DNA from: Neurospora tetraspora | Taxonomy: Eukaryota > Ascomycota > Sordariomycetes > Sordariales > Sordariaceae | Reading direction: 5' to 3' | Assembly: GCF_033439725.1 (NCBI RefSeq) | Contig: NW_026944386.1 | Span: 4,650,001-4,714,000, forward strand | DNA length: 64,000 bases | Shown: piece by piece, positions 22,427-31,539 of the stretch | Layout of the letters: every line of letters begins with the position of its first letter | Numbering within the stretch: position 1 is the first letter of the stretch | Made by a program: the position numbers and the translations under genes | Notes under the pieces: generated by a model | Seen by the model: only the letters and a program-made list of their open reading frames with translations | What the model was told of the DNA's origin: nothing | Databases searched by the model: none

Positions 22427-23763
22427 CTACCTCCTCCTCCCACCATTCGTCTCCGTGCCTAACTCATGCCCATAACTTCCTTCCCTCCCATCTCTCCCAG
22501 GGTGATCCTCCCACCCACTACTCATCTCAACCGGCTCAAACCTCACCGGCATCTCCGCCACCTTCTCAACCGACAACACCTCATACGGCCCGCTTTGTCC
22601 CTGCTCGTGTGCGTAACCGCCCCTCTCAAACCCGCTATCTAACTCCCTCGGTCCCCATCCGCCTTCCGCGTCTTTGACCCTCCTCTGCTCCATTTCTCCC
22701 ATTGAGACGAAAGGCACCCCATATTCTGCTTGTCCGTGACCTGCTCCTGCTCCATGTCCTGGCCCGGGTCCAGGTCCGGGGCCGTAGTGTTGGCCGTCTG
22801 GGCTATAGCTTAGGTTACTTAGAGGGGTGGGGGTGTTGTCTTCTGATGTTCTCCCGCTACCGTCACCGTTCAATGGTTCTGAGCCACCACGGGGTTGTTT
22901 CCGTCGGTCTCGGATTCGGTAGATCCAGAAGAGGTAGGCGGCGAAGATGAAGGCGCCGATGATGGCTAGACTGCCCATGACGCCGCCTACTATGGCGCCG
23001 ATGTTGGAGTTATTACCGCTATTGCCTGTTGGGGATGCGATGCTCGGTTGACTTGGCGTTGAGACGGTGGATGCCGATGACAGACTGGTTGATGAGGAGC
23101 CTGAGGAAGAGGTGGTGGTCGCACCAACATAGCCAGCGGCATCAGCCTGCGAAGCGGTGTAATGAGTTCTCGTGGTGGTCCAGCCGCAAGCAATGTACTG
23201 GAAGGGACCGAGACCGTTGTCGAGCGTGAGGTAGGCGGTTGCGCAGATGGAGGCTCGGATGGTGCTGCCGGAGGAGTCTTTGCTCAAACTGTTCAACGGT
23301 CAGCATCCTATTTCCCCTCTTCCATTCCTGGGCTTCCTTTATCCTCTCTCTTTCCCCCCATTCTCCTCTCCCATCACTCCCCTCGGGCTCTCCCAAAAGA
23401 AACCAGAAAGACATACCATGACGCAGTCGACAAATCCTTCCGATCCAAAGCCCCACATCCATCCTTACACTCGTCCTCATCAAAGCAACTCCCCGGCATC
23501 CAACACCTGCCTACATCATCCTCGGCTGTCCCACAAAAACCCCATAGTCCGCGCTTAACGTCGACTTGGATCTGGAAATCAGTGGCGGGTAACCGTGTTC
23601 CCGAGTCTATCTGGTTGTGGATTTGTGTGTATCGGGAGGCGATTGACTGTGTTACTGTCGCTGGTGGGGTGATGAGGGAGTCTGGTTCTGAGAGTGGCGG
23701 TGATGCCCTTTTCTGGTTGAGGAGTGTCGTCGGAGTTGGCGCAGGCGCGCGCGATGAAGACAT
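22427..23763 (-). CDS. Single-pass membrane protein with Cys-rich ectodomain and Ser/Thr stalk
   Basis: There are two exons on the minus strand, 23,763-23,417 and 23,288-22,427. They are separated by a 128-base GT-AG intron and give 402 residues. Residues about 60-165 form a cysteine-containing domain (FCGTAEDDVGRCW, GSCFDEDECKDGC, CLSKDS, IACGW). A Ser/Thr-rich stalk follows, then one transmembrane helix (IGAIVGGVMGSLAIIGAFIF). The long Gly/Pro/Asp-rich tail carries GPGPGPGPGHGAGAGHG. The layout is like Mid2/WSC-type wall sensors, but I recognise no named domain. The N-terminus from the first ATG lacks a clear signal peptide, although LLNQKR is a possible Kex2-type site, so the start or a further upstream exon is uncertain. 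The gene is divergent from the DenD-like gene. Confidence 0.75.
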
Positions 23764-24950
23764 CCTGTTTAAATGGGTATCGAAGTCCGAGTTCTCGAGA
23801 TGGAAAGAGCGAGCCGAAGCGAAAAGCTGGACTCTACCGCGACAATCCGACCGGGCGATGCTTCAATCCGACATAGACGACGGGCAGATGCGATGAAAGA
23901 GAGAGAAGTGAGAGAGACGGGTCGAAAGCCTCGAGACCTCGTTCCGTGCCGCTTCGGAGATTGCAGCCACAGGTCAACCTCAGGGGAGCGCGCCCTGTAA
24001 CTTCAGCTTTGGCGGTTGACCAGCGCGACTGCCAATAACAAGCACTCGCCTAGGACAAAGCAGGGCTGAAAGGGCCTGAAGGGTTACATCTGCCAGGGCT
24101 GAGAGGTCTCGGCATCGTGGTATCCCCTGTCGTGCGGCACGGAAGTGCGATGGTTGGGGATTGAGGAAGATAGGAAAAGCAAAGGTTGAAGAAGGCTGAG
24201 GGCGGCACGGTTGCACAAAGACAGTGCCATCTTTGCTGATAATACTATGTATTCATGTCGACCAAGGAAGGAGAGCTACACAGTAGAGAACCAAAGCCCA
24301 AGGTAAAGATGACCCCCATACATAGTTATGGGCAGACGAACAAAGTTGTCACAGCAAAACTGCCACTGAACCGGAGTGGTGCGTCCTGCCATCTAAAAGT
24401 CAAGGAATTGTAAGCAATTGATGTAGAAAAACAAGTCCAGTTTTGACGTCTCGGTAACCTTGACACCAAGGAAAACCAAGCCGGATACGGTATCGCGAAG
24501 CTTCGGGCCTTTCGTGTCAATGCGTCCCGAAAACGCGGGGAAGCCGCCAGGAACCGCTGTCGAGAACCGTGACCCCCACCAAGGAAGATGACGATCTACC
24601 GATTGGAAGACGCAAAGTTCTCTCTGCAAAAGTTCCCCGGCCGTGACTGGCTTTTGGGGGTGGATTGGCGATCCCCATGTTCCCTCCCGTTATGCACCCG
24701 AGGCACGCTTCCCCCGCATTTTCACCACGCTGCCCACGCTGCCCAGACGCGGGGTGCAGAAGCCACCATGTTAGCTTGCCCATCCCCACGAGGGAGATGA
24801 CATCGTTGATGCCGGTAGCCAGTTTCCTTTCGAACATACTGTGAATACAAAACTCACCTTGACTCCCTCATCAACCGTCTCCCAAGTCCCTAGCGATTTC
24901 TATCATCCGTCATCAGACGCACCACCCACACCACCACAGCCACCACAACC
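23764..24950. other. Bidirectional promoter region
   Basis: About 1.2 kb between the minus-strand membrane-protein gene and the plus-strand dehydrogenase gene. C-rich, CACCACC-type sequence (24,870-24,950) precedes the dehydrogenase start, as is common at fungal starts. I see no convincing gene here. Confidence 0.45.
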
Positions 24951-25961
24951 ATGTCCTCACGCAAATCCATCCTCATCACCGGCGCCGGCGGTCTCGTCGG
25001 CCCCCTCCTCGCCACCCGCCTCCTCCGCGACCCCCGCTACTCCCAATACACCATCTACCTAACCGACCTCGCCCCACCCATCGTCCCCTCCGGCCCCGAC
25101 ATCATCAACCCCTCCCGCGCGATCCCCATTCAAGGGGACATCACCTCCCCTTCTTTCGTCTCCTCCCTCATCTCCGCCACACAAAAAGACGGCGCAAAGT
25201 TAGCAGCAGTGTTCATCTTCCACGGCATCATGTCCGCCGGGTCCGAAGCCAACTTTGAGCTCAGTTTAAAAGTCAACGTGGACAGTGTACGGTTATTACT
25301 CGACGAAATCCGCACCTCCGCGCCCGGGACGCGGGTCGTTTACAGCAGTAGTCAGGCTGTATACGGCCAGCCGCTGCCAGCGGTAGTGACGGACGATGTC
25401 ATGGCGACGCCTCAATCAACCTACGGCGCGCACAAGCTGATGATGGAGACTTACATCAACGACCTGCACCGCAAGGGATTCATCGAGGGATTCGTGGTCC
25501 GCTTCCCCACTATTTCTGTGCGGCCGGGTAAGCCGACGGCCGCTGCTTCTTCCTTTTTGTCGGGGATCATAAGGGAGCCGTTGGCGGGGAAGGAGTGCGT
25601 GGTTCCTATTGAGGATCGCAGCTTTAAGTCGTATCTGTCGAGCCCGTCGACGATTGCGGAGAATTTGGTGCGGGTGTTGGAGATGGATAGTGACAAGTTG
25701 CCGGAGCATAGGAGGAGTGTTAATTTCCCGGGGATTAGTGTGAGTGTGCAGGAGTTGTTGGATGCGCTGGAGAAGTATGGGGGGAAGGAGAAACTGGGGC
25801 TGGTGAGGGAGGTGAGGGATGAAGGACTGGAGAAGGTGTTGAGGAGCTGGCCGACGGATTTTGATACGAGTAGGGCGGTGGGGGGGTTGGGGTTGGTGGT
25901 TGATGAGGGGGTGGAGGGGTTGGTTGGGGAGTATGTTGAGAGTTTGAAGCGGGATGAGTGA
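24951..25961 (+). CDS. NAD-dependent epimerase/dehydratase-family dehydrogenase, D-erythronate dehydrogenase-like
   Basis: This intronless gene encodes 336 residues and begins at an ATG in good context (CAACCATGTCC). It is an extended short-chain dehydrogenase. The Rossmann motif GAGGLVG is at 11-17, SSS at 132-134 aligns with the catalytic Ser region, and the catalytic pair is Tyr158-x3-Lys162 (YGAHK). The GxxGxxG variant and the FHGIMSAGSEANFELSLKVN stretch fit the DenD-like group, which oxidises sugar acids such as D-erythronate in bacteria. In fungi the substrate is not established. It is probably cytosolic, as no signal peptide is seen. The last third is rich in GG-type codons (GGGGGGTTGGGG) compared with the C-rich first third, an odd strand-composition switch within one gene. 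Confidence 0.87.
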   Translation: MSSRKSILITGAGGLVGPLLATRLLRDPRYSQYTIYLTDLAPPIVPSGPDIINPSRAIPIQGDITSPSFVSSLISATQKDGAKLAAVFIFHGIMSAGSEANFELSLKVNVDSVRLLLDEIRTSAPGTRVVYSSSQAVYGQPLPAVVTDDVMATPQSTYGAHKLMMETYINDLHRKGFIEGFVVRFPTISVRPGKPTAAASSFLSGIIREPLAGKECVVPIEDRSFKSYLSSPSTIAENLVRVLEMDSDKLPEHRRSVNFPGISVSVQELLDALEKYGGKEKLGLVREVRDEGLEKVLRSWPTDFDTSRAVGGLGLVVDEGVEGLVGEYVESLKRDE

Positions 25962-26238
25962 GAGACGGGGTTTGGGTGTTATGTTTGGGTGGCTGGATAT
26001 CTCTTTGGGCCTTACCTTGGGAATTGATTCTTGAGACTGTTTGGGTATCTTGCGCGCAGAAATGGGATGTCATATGTTTGCCGTGTCCTAAGTGTTTATG
26101 CCTTGTGCCATCTGTGACTTTCTAAGAGAGACGCCGAGCCGGTGTGACAGATATATCAATCTTCATGTACACAACGTGGTTATGCCAGCTAGAGTCGTAC
26201 ACCCGTTTGAGCCTCAATGCTGTGTTTGCTCCTGATCC
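25962..26238. other. Intergenic stretch downstream of the dehydrogenase gene
   Basis: About 280 bases holding the 3' UTR. No further coding signal is seen. Confidence 0.4.
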
Positions 26239-26911
26239 TTGTTGTCTCAGTCTTTGACCACGACATTCCAACCACACAAGTACCGATTGCAAGAGCCGGA
26301 GGTTCCCGTTCATGCAGGCTATATCGGTCCTACTTGGATCGCGAGTTGGTTGGATAGGGAGTGTTTCTGGGCGTGGCATGTGTATGAAAGGCTTCTTTGG
26401 CCGTCACTGTTTAGATGTGTCGGTGGTTATGGGGAGTTGGGGAGAGTGGTGAGAGGGGGTGGAGGGGAGTGGGTTTGGAGAGGTGAGTTTTGTGATTTGT
26501 CTTTTTTCCTTTTTGTTTTCTTGGATGGGGAGGGGGCTCCACTTGGTCCTTTTGCGCCAATTTTCCACCTTAGAGGTTTGACCATTGTTCATCGCCCATC
26601 CTCAAACGTTGAACACCTGCTAACTGTCTCGACCAACCTAATAGAGCATTGCAACATGATCCGAGGATTGGTACCTCAATCTAGATTGCTGGAATGGTAC
26701 ATTGAAGACGGCTGGGAACCACTCTGCAACTTCCTTTGGCAAGGAGGTGCCGGACACCCCTTTTCCTCATGCCAATGCGGCTGTTGGTGGTTGGAAAGCG
26801 AGAGAAGAGCAATGCAACAAGCGGTGGGTAGAAAGGGCATTTGTCAACTTGTTTCTCATTCTCGTGGGCATGATCTCCTTGGCCTTCTTTGCCTGGTGGC
26901 AGTGGTGGTGA
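26239..26911 (+). pseudogene. Truncated and frameshifted sulfotransferase-like (P-loop) remnant
   Basis: An open stretch to 26,482 (ERLLWPSLFRC region), a plausible 162-base intron (26,483-26,644, with CTAAC and TAG) and a last exon can be read. The last exon begins CNMIRGLVPQSRLLEW and IEDGWEPLCNFL, which match the C-terminal signature I know from the fungal sulfotransferase-like family (Pfam sulfotransferase_4). One extra T near 26,735 shifts the frame, after which GKEVPDTPFPHANAAVGGW and a C-terminal membrane helix (NLFLILVGMISLAFFAWWQWW) follow in the next frame. The N-terminal nucleotide-binding half is absent. It is either a pseudogene or carries one sequence error, but the missing N-terminus argues for a pseudogene. 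Confidence 0.6.
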
Positions 26912-27757
26912 TAATACAGTCTTCGGTTCATCGGAGGGAGTACGAGGGTTAGTTCTAGGGCCCGATGGTGGCCTTCATCCTGTCGATGACGTGCCACAGA
27001 TCATGGAAGCGAAGATGATGGGCAGGTGACCGGGTCGCGGATGTCGGTTGTTGTGGTTAATATATCCATTTGTTTCCAAGAAGCGCGCGCGTCGAAACAG
27101 GTGACATTGTCAGGACTTGAAACGAAACAGAAATTGACGGAGTTGCGGGAAGGAAGAAGAAACAGAAAACAAGCTCGGTTGGCGTTTGGTGTTTCACTAT
27201 GTAGCCACATGGTGGGGCGAGGAGCGGCTTCTTCAGGGCTTCTTTTAGTGGGTTTGCGGGGGAGGACCGCCCGAACTCGGGAAGGGCAGCCGCCGCCTCC
27301 ACCGACTCGGTCTCCACTCTTTACCTCATTCAGCACTCCAACATCTCCTTCCGTCCTCCCTCCGCGACAATGCAACCCTATCGACCTCCCTCCCTGGATC
27401 GCGTCGCATCATGTTCCGAACGGGCCGCCATTGCGATGCCTTGACCACAGCTTGACTTGTCAAGGGAGCGCATCAAGCTTTGCGCCTTCAATCTCGGCAC
27501 CGTCAGCCATGGCCTGAGGTGCACTCCCAGCCTGGACCGCGTGTCCCCGTCATCGGCTCGTCCAACCCAGGGACCGGGAATGGCAACCCGTAAGAATAAA
27601 TTAAGCCTCCATCGAAGCCGAAAAAGGGGTCAGGGGATACGATGGAAGCCAAGGTGTATAAGATCGATCGGCTTCCCGCCATGTCTCCCGGGCTTGTTCC
27701 CAGTGTCTTGTCTTCCACCACCACCACCACCACCAAGCCTTCCTCACCACCATCACG
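26912..27757. other. Promoter and 5' region of the PL20 gene
   Basis: About 0.85 kb. A TATA-like box GTATAAGAT lies at 27,655-27,664, roughly 95 bases before the start codon. A (CCA)n run at 27,716-27,735 belongs to the 5' UTR. The open frames here do not look like real genes. Confidence 0.45.
27655..27664 (+). promoter_or_regulatory. TATA-like box of the PL20 gene
   Basis: GTATAAGAT sits about 95 bases upstream of the ATG at 27,758, with a C/T- and CCA-rich leader between. The placement suits a core promoter with a short 5' UTR. Confidence 0.5.
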
Positions 27758-28630
27758 ATGAAGTTCACGGTTCTCGCTGGCCTCGTGGCCCAAGCTCTGT
27801 CTGTCTCCGCCGGCACCATTCTCTGGGATGGCCGCTTCAACGACTTCACCTCCTCCACCGACCTGAGCAAGTGGTCTTGGAGCAACCAGGTCGGCGCCTA
27901 CCAGTACTACATCCACGGTTCTTCCGAGGTCACCGCCTACGTCAACCTCTCTCCCAGCTACAAGAACCCGGCCGACACGGGCTCCAACCAGGGTGCCAAG
28001 ATTACCCTCGACAAGACGGCCTACTGGAACGGCCAGAACATGCGCCGTACCGAGCTGATCCCCCAGACCACGGCCGCCATCAACAAGGGCAAGGTCTTCT
28101 ACCACTTCTCGCTCATGCGCAAGGACACCAACGCCCCCGCCCTTACCCGCGAGCACCAGATCGCCTTCTTCGAGAGCCACTTCACCGAGCTCAAGTCCGG
28201 CTGGCAGTCGGGCGCCTCTGGCGTCTCTGACCCCCTGCTGAGGTGGTGCATCGGTGGCCAGACCAAGTGGAGCGTCAACTGGGACGCCGGTGTGTGGCAC
28301 AACGTTGCCTACGAGATCGACTTCAGCGCCAACACTGTCGGTTTCTGGCACTCTACTGGCAGCGATCCCCTTGTCCAAGTTATCGCTCCCCAGTCTGCCA
28401 GCACCAGCAGCAACGGTGCTGACTGGCACGTCGGTGTTCTCGAGCTTCCCCGTGATGGTTATGCGGATACCACTGAGGATTTCTACTGGTCTGGTGTCTA
28501 CATTGAGAGCGGCAGCATCACCACTTCCGTTGCTGGTCCCGGTACGTCAACTCCTTCCCTCCTCTCCTACTAGAACCTAACACTAACACTTCTTCCATCC
28601 TAGGCTCCTCCTCCCCCAACCCCGGTACCC

Positions 28631-28681
<51 letters not shown>

Positions 28682-28995
28682 TCGCCCCCGTCAAGCCTTC
28701 CACCTCCTCTACTTCCTTCTCTACTTCCTCCTCTACCACCTCCGCTACTTCGACCACCCGTGCTGCCGTCACCACCAGCGCCGCGCCTGCTGTCACCACC
28801 TCGAAGACTAGATCCTGCACTCGTAACACTACCGTCACCACCACCAGCGCCGCTCCTGCTGCCACCACCTCGGCTAGCTCCTGCACTGCTGCTCAGTGGG
28901 CCCAGTGCGGTGGTAACAACTTCTCTGGCTGCAAGACTTGCGCTTCCCCGTACAAGTGCAACTTTGTCAATGACTGGTACTCCCAGTGCTACTAA
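27758..28995 (+). CDS. Secreted PL20 glucuronan lyase with C-terminal CBM1
   Basis: There are two exons, 27,758-28,541 and 28,604-28,995. The 62-base intron contains CTAAC. They give 391 residues. A signal peptide covers residues 1-18 (VLAGLVAQALSVSA). The catalytic domain runs to about residue 260 and has the features of polysaccharide lyase family 20, such as ILWDGRFNDF, MRRTELIPQT and LRWCIGGQTKWSVNW. PL20 enzymes cleave beta-1,4-glucuronan by elimination, as in Trichoderma. The linker begins with 16 perfect AGC codons and continues Ser/Thr-rich, then a CBM1 occupies about residues 355-391 (QWAQCGGNNFSGCKTC through YSQCY). The intron falls exactly between the catalytic domain and the linker. 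The CBM1 would tether the lyase to cellulose in plant cell walls. Confidence 0.9.
28633..28680 (+). repeat. (AGC)16 microsatellite coding poly-serine
   Basis: Sixteen uninterrupted AGC codons stand at the start of the linker between the lyase domain and the CBM1. A pure trinucleotide run of this length is prone to length change, so linker length may vary between strains. Confidence 0.95.
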
Positions 28996-29868
28996 GCCGT
29001 GGCAGTTGCAGCAGGAGAGGAGTAGTGGTGGTGGTTGCTAGATGGTAGAAGATGTGGATGTGGATGCATGTACATATTGTTCGCTTCTTGTTTATACTTA
29101 TACTTTATGCATATACACTTGTTTGCTCAACACGTCTTTCTGTCGCTTCTTGTCCTCTTTTGCACTTTAAATTCGTTTGGAAACTTTCGTGTCACCCTTT
29201 GACAAGCTCAGCAGGCCCGGACAGCTTGGCCCAGGGCACGTTCTTGCTTGTATCCACAAGCTAAAGAAGAAAGGACAAACCAGGGCAGAGTACCTAACGT
29301 CGGGGTCAACTTCCACATCTAAGCAGGAGCAGTCACGAGAGTGCTGACAAGAACTGAGGTCGGCGACGAGTGGCTTCATTGACTTCACAACTGGAAGTTA
29401 CACCCGCGCACCGCTCATGTGGATGCTTGTGCTCCTGAAGCCGCACTTTCCTTAGCAGCATAGCCGATGTGGAAAGTCCACTCCCCTCGTCCGTCACTGG
29501 TTTGTGTGTAAGGCAGGAGCACGATGTCGACGCGAGAATCCCGAGCCCATCTGGCAGCCATTTAAACTCACTGGATTCCCTTCCCTCTCCCTTCAATCTG
29601 GATTAGCCACACTGCTTCTTTTTGCACAACATCATCTTTGCTCTGCAACGACATCGCTACTACATTGCTCTGGCATTCTTCACACATCATCGCTTCATTA
29701 TCTACTTACGCTTTCTTGGTGATAACATTCCACCCTTGGAGCATCGCCGCATCAACGACATCAGCTTCTTCGAGAGGTAAGCTTGGCCTTTCTTACACCC
29801 ACTCATCCCCATCACGGCAGCTAACAGTGTTTTCCCCAGATTTCCAGTCTCACTCGACCACCGTCACG
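28996..29868. other. Intergenic region with the 5' leader of the next gene
   Basis: This holds the PL20 3' UTR and the promoter of the secreted-protein gene. A 5' UTR intron is likely at 29,777-29,839 (GTAAGC donor, CTAAC branch, CCCCAG acceptor). No other gene is seen. Confidence 0.45.
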
Positions 29869-30948
29869 ATGCGTTACACAAGTCTCGTTCTCACTTCCCT
29901 CCTCGCCGCGTCCCATGTCTGCCACGGCAATCCCATTCCCACGCCCGATAATCCTCCTTACTCCGAGGCCGAGTCCATCTCGACAACCTCTGCCGATACT
30001 ACAACCCTCATCGAGGAAACCACTTATCCAGGCCTATACCCTACCGACACAGAGGATTTCCCTTCGATGTTTGCAGAGACCACCACTGCGACTAAAGCTG
30101 TCGAGTCTGTGACTGTTTCTGTCACTGCTTCTGAGGCCCAATCTGCAGAGGTCCCTGCCACCACCGAGGAGCACAAGCCCATCGAGACACCTGCCACCAC
30201 CACATCTGAGGAGGACGCAGCTCCATCCGACCATGAAGCTCCCTCGGACGATGCAGATTCTTCTGACGATGAGGCTTCCTCGGGCGATGAAGCCCCCTCC
30301 AACCAAGACGCTTCCTCAGATCACGCGGCTTCACCTGAACATGACGCTTCCTCGGGCGATGAAGCTTCCTCAGACTATCAAGCTCCCCCAGACAATGATG
30401 CTTCATCAGACCATGATGCTCCGTCGGACGATGCAGATTCTTCTGACGATGAGGCTTCCTCGGACGATGAAGCCGCCTCCGATCATGACGCTTCCTCGGA
30501 TAATGAAGATGAGGCTCCCCCTACCGACTCATCGCCCAAGCCCCAGGATCAGGACCGTGCCTGCGGCAGATTCGATCCCTGGACTATCCATTCCCTCTCG
30601 CGGTACTGCGATGACGCCGACACGGTCTGCGACTGGTCCTTCACCATCGACACCAATTGCCCCTCGCTCGCTCCAACTCCTTGCTCTTTCTCCATCAAGT
30701 CCCTAGGCCCCGGTGTGCCTGCCTCGCGCTCTCCAAAGCCTGAGAAGGGCGAGGATGAGTTGTGCGGGCCGTATGAGGTGCATTCGAGCTGGAGCGGCCA
30801 GTTTGGTCCCGGAGAGGGGTTCACGACGTTGAGTGTCATTGACGATGGGAATAATTTGGTGGCATATCCGGCTTATAGGGATGATTTGTTTGGGAAGGAG
30901 AAGGCGACGGTTCCGGATGTGGACGTTGCGGTCTATGCTTTGGGTTGA
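29869..30948 (+). CDS. Secreted protein with SSDDEA-repeat stalk and small Cys-rich C-terminal domain
   Basis: The product has 359 residues. The start at 29,869 was chosen over an upstream in-frame extension because it begins a clear signal peptide (YTSLVLTSLLAASHVCHG) and follows a probable 5' UTR intron. A Thr/Ser/Glu-rich region leads to about 16 copies of a six-residue acidic repeat (consensus SSDDEA, 30,222-30,516). The C-terminal domain of about 130 residues contains cysteines and CGRFDPWTIHSLSRYC, CDWSFTIDTNC and WSGQFGPGEGFTTLSVID. That last motif is shared with fungal small secreted proteins of the Hrip/surface-protein type, some of which trigger plant responses; this link is from memory. 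The acidic stalk is unusual for that family, whose members are normally short. Confidence 0.8.
   Translation: MRYTSLVLTSLLAASHVCHGNPIPTPDNPPYSEAESISTTSADTTTLIEETTYPGLYPTDTEDFPSMFAETTTATKAVESVTVSVTASEAQSAEVPATTEEHKPIETPATTTSEEDAAPSDHEAPSDDADSSDDEASSGDEAPSNQDASSDHAASPEHDASSGDEASSDYQAPPDNDASSDHDAPSDDADSSDDEASSDDEAASDHDASSDNEDEAPPTDSSPKPQDQDRACGRFDPWTIHSLSRYCDDADTVCDWSFTIDTNCPSLAPTPCSFSIKSLGPGVPASRSPKPEKGEDELCGPYEVHSSWSGQFGPGEGFTTLSVIDDGNNLVAYPAYRDDLFGKEKATVPDVDVAVYALG
30222..30516 (+). repeat. 18-base coding minisatellite (hexapeptide SSDDEA)
   Basis: About 16 imperfect 18-base units code for variants of SSDDEA (SSGDEA, PSNQDA, SPEHDA, SSDYQA and others). Two longer blocks, from GATGCAGATTCTTCTGACGA onward, recur at 30,250 and 30,430. 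This suggests duplication of groups of units. Confidence 0.9.
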
Positions 30949-31218
30949 AGGATGTCATGAGTAGAAGGGGGTGTTCAATTGAGAAGAGGTATCGATACTG
31001 TACGGTTGATTGTTGGGGTTTGTTGGGTATTGACTATGGGATTGACAGAGCCATTGTTATGGAGTACATCGTAGTCAGGAGAGAGATAAGTTAATGGAAC
31101 CATGTCGTTCCTGGAGTGCTTTTCCCTTTCCTTCTTGCTTGATGAACGACTTTGCTAACATAGCATACATGTGTCTCATGGATCGGACCATGAATGATGG
31201 TCGAATGTCCACACACCA
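30949..31218. other. Convergent 3' ends
   Basis: A short spacer of about 270 bases lies between the 3' ends of a plus-strand and a minus-strand gene. Nothing else is seen. Confidence 0.4.
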
Positions 31219-31539
31219 TCACTTCTTCGGCATGTACACATCTTTGGCATTGTTCCACGGCCCATCCCCAAAGCGTTCGGCCTGGAAACGCTCTATCGGT
31301 GTCATTCCCTTGGCGTGGGAGGTCTTCGTCTTGTCACTCCTGTCAACCTCATCGTGGTTGCGTCCCGCCGTTGTTGAGCTGCCTGGATAGTTCCACTTCC
31401 TTGTTAGCCCATAAATGGCCTTTTTTCTTCTCTCGTCTCGTTTGATGGTGTTGCCTGACGAACCTGTAGCAGAAATCTTGTCGACCGATGAAGACCCTTT
31501 GCGAATCTGGCTCAAGATAGTATCGAGGTCGCGATCCAT
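31219..31539 (-). CDS. Small protein A of a duplicated unknown family
   Basis: There are two exons on the minus strand, 31,539-31,464 and 31,382-31,219. The 81-base phase-1 intron (GTTCGT donor, GCTAAC branch, CCAG acceptor) gives 79 residues. The intron is a multiple of three without a stop, so retention would give a 106-residue form. The N-terminus MDRDLDTILSQIRKGSSS and the C-terminus MTPIERFQAERFGDGPW match the gene at 48,045-48,457, which has its intron at the same place and phase. There is no signal peptide or membrane segment. The middle is polar and likely disordered, and the ends could be short interaction motifs. I recognise no family. The conserved intron and paired ends argue that it is a real gene. 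Confidence 0.7.
   Translation of the reverse strand: MDRDLDTILSQIRKGSSSVDKISATGSSGNTIKRDERRKKAIYGLTRKWNYPGSSTTAGRNHDEVDRSDKTKTSHAKGMTPIERFQAERFGDGPWNNAKDVYMPKK

Noticed and set aside
26239-26952. Whole 237-codon frame as an intact gene
   Set aside because: The family-like motifs change frame near 26,735 and an intron is likely at 26,483-26,644, so the continuous frame is not the real product.
27503-28429. 308-codon minus-strand open frame over the PL20 gene
   Set aside because: It is an antisense shadow. The plus strand has a signal peptide, lyase domain and CBM1 in one spliced frame.
29638-29868. N-terminal extension of the secreted SSDDEA protein
   Set aside because: The extension would read through a likely 5' UTR intron (29,777-29,839) and would bury the clear signal peptide that starts at 29,869.
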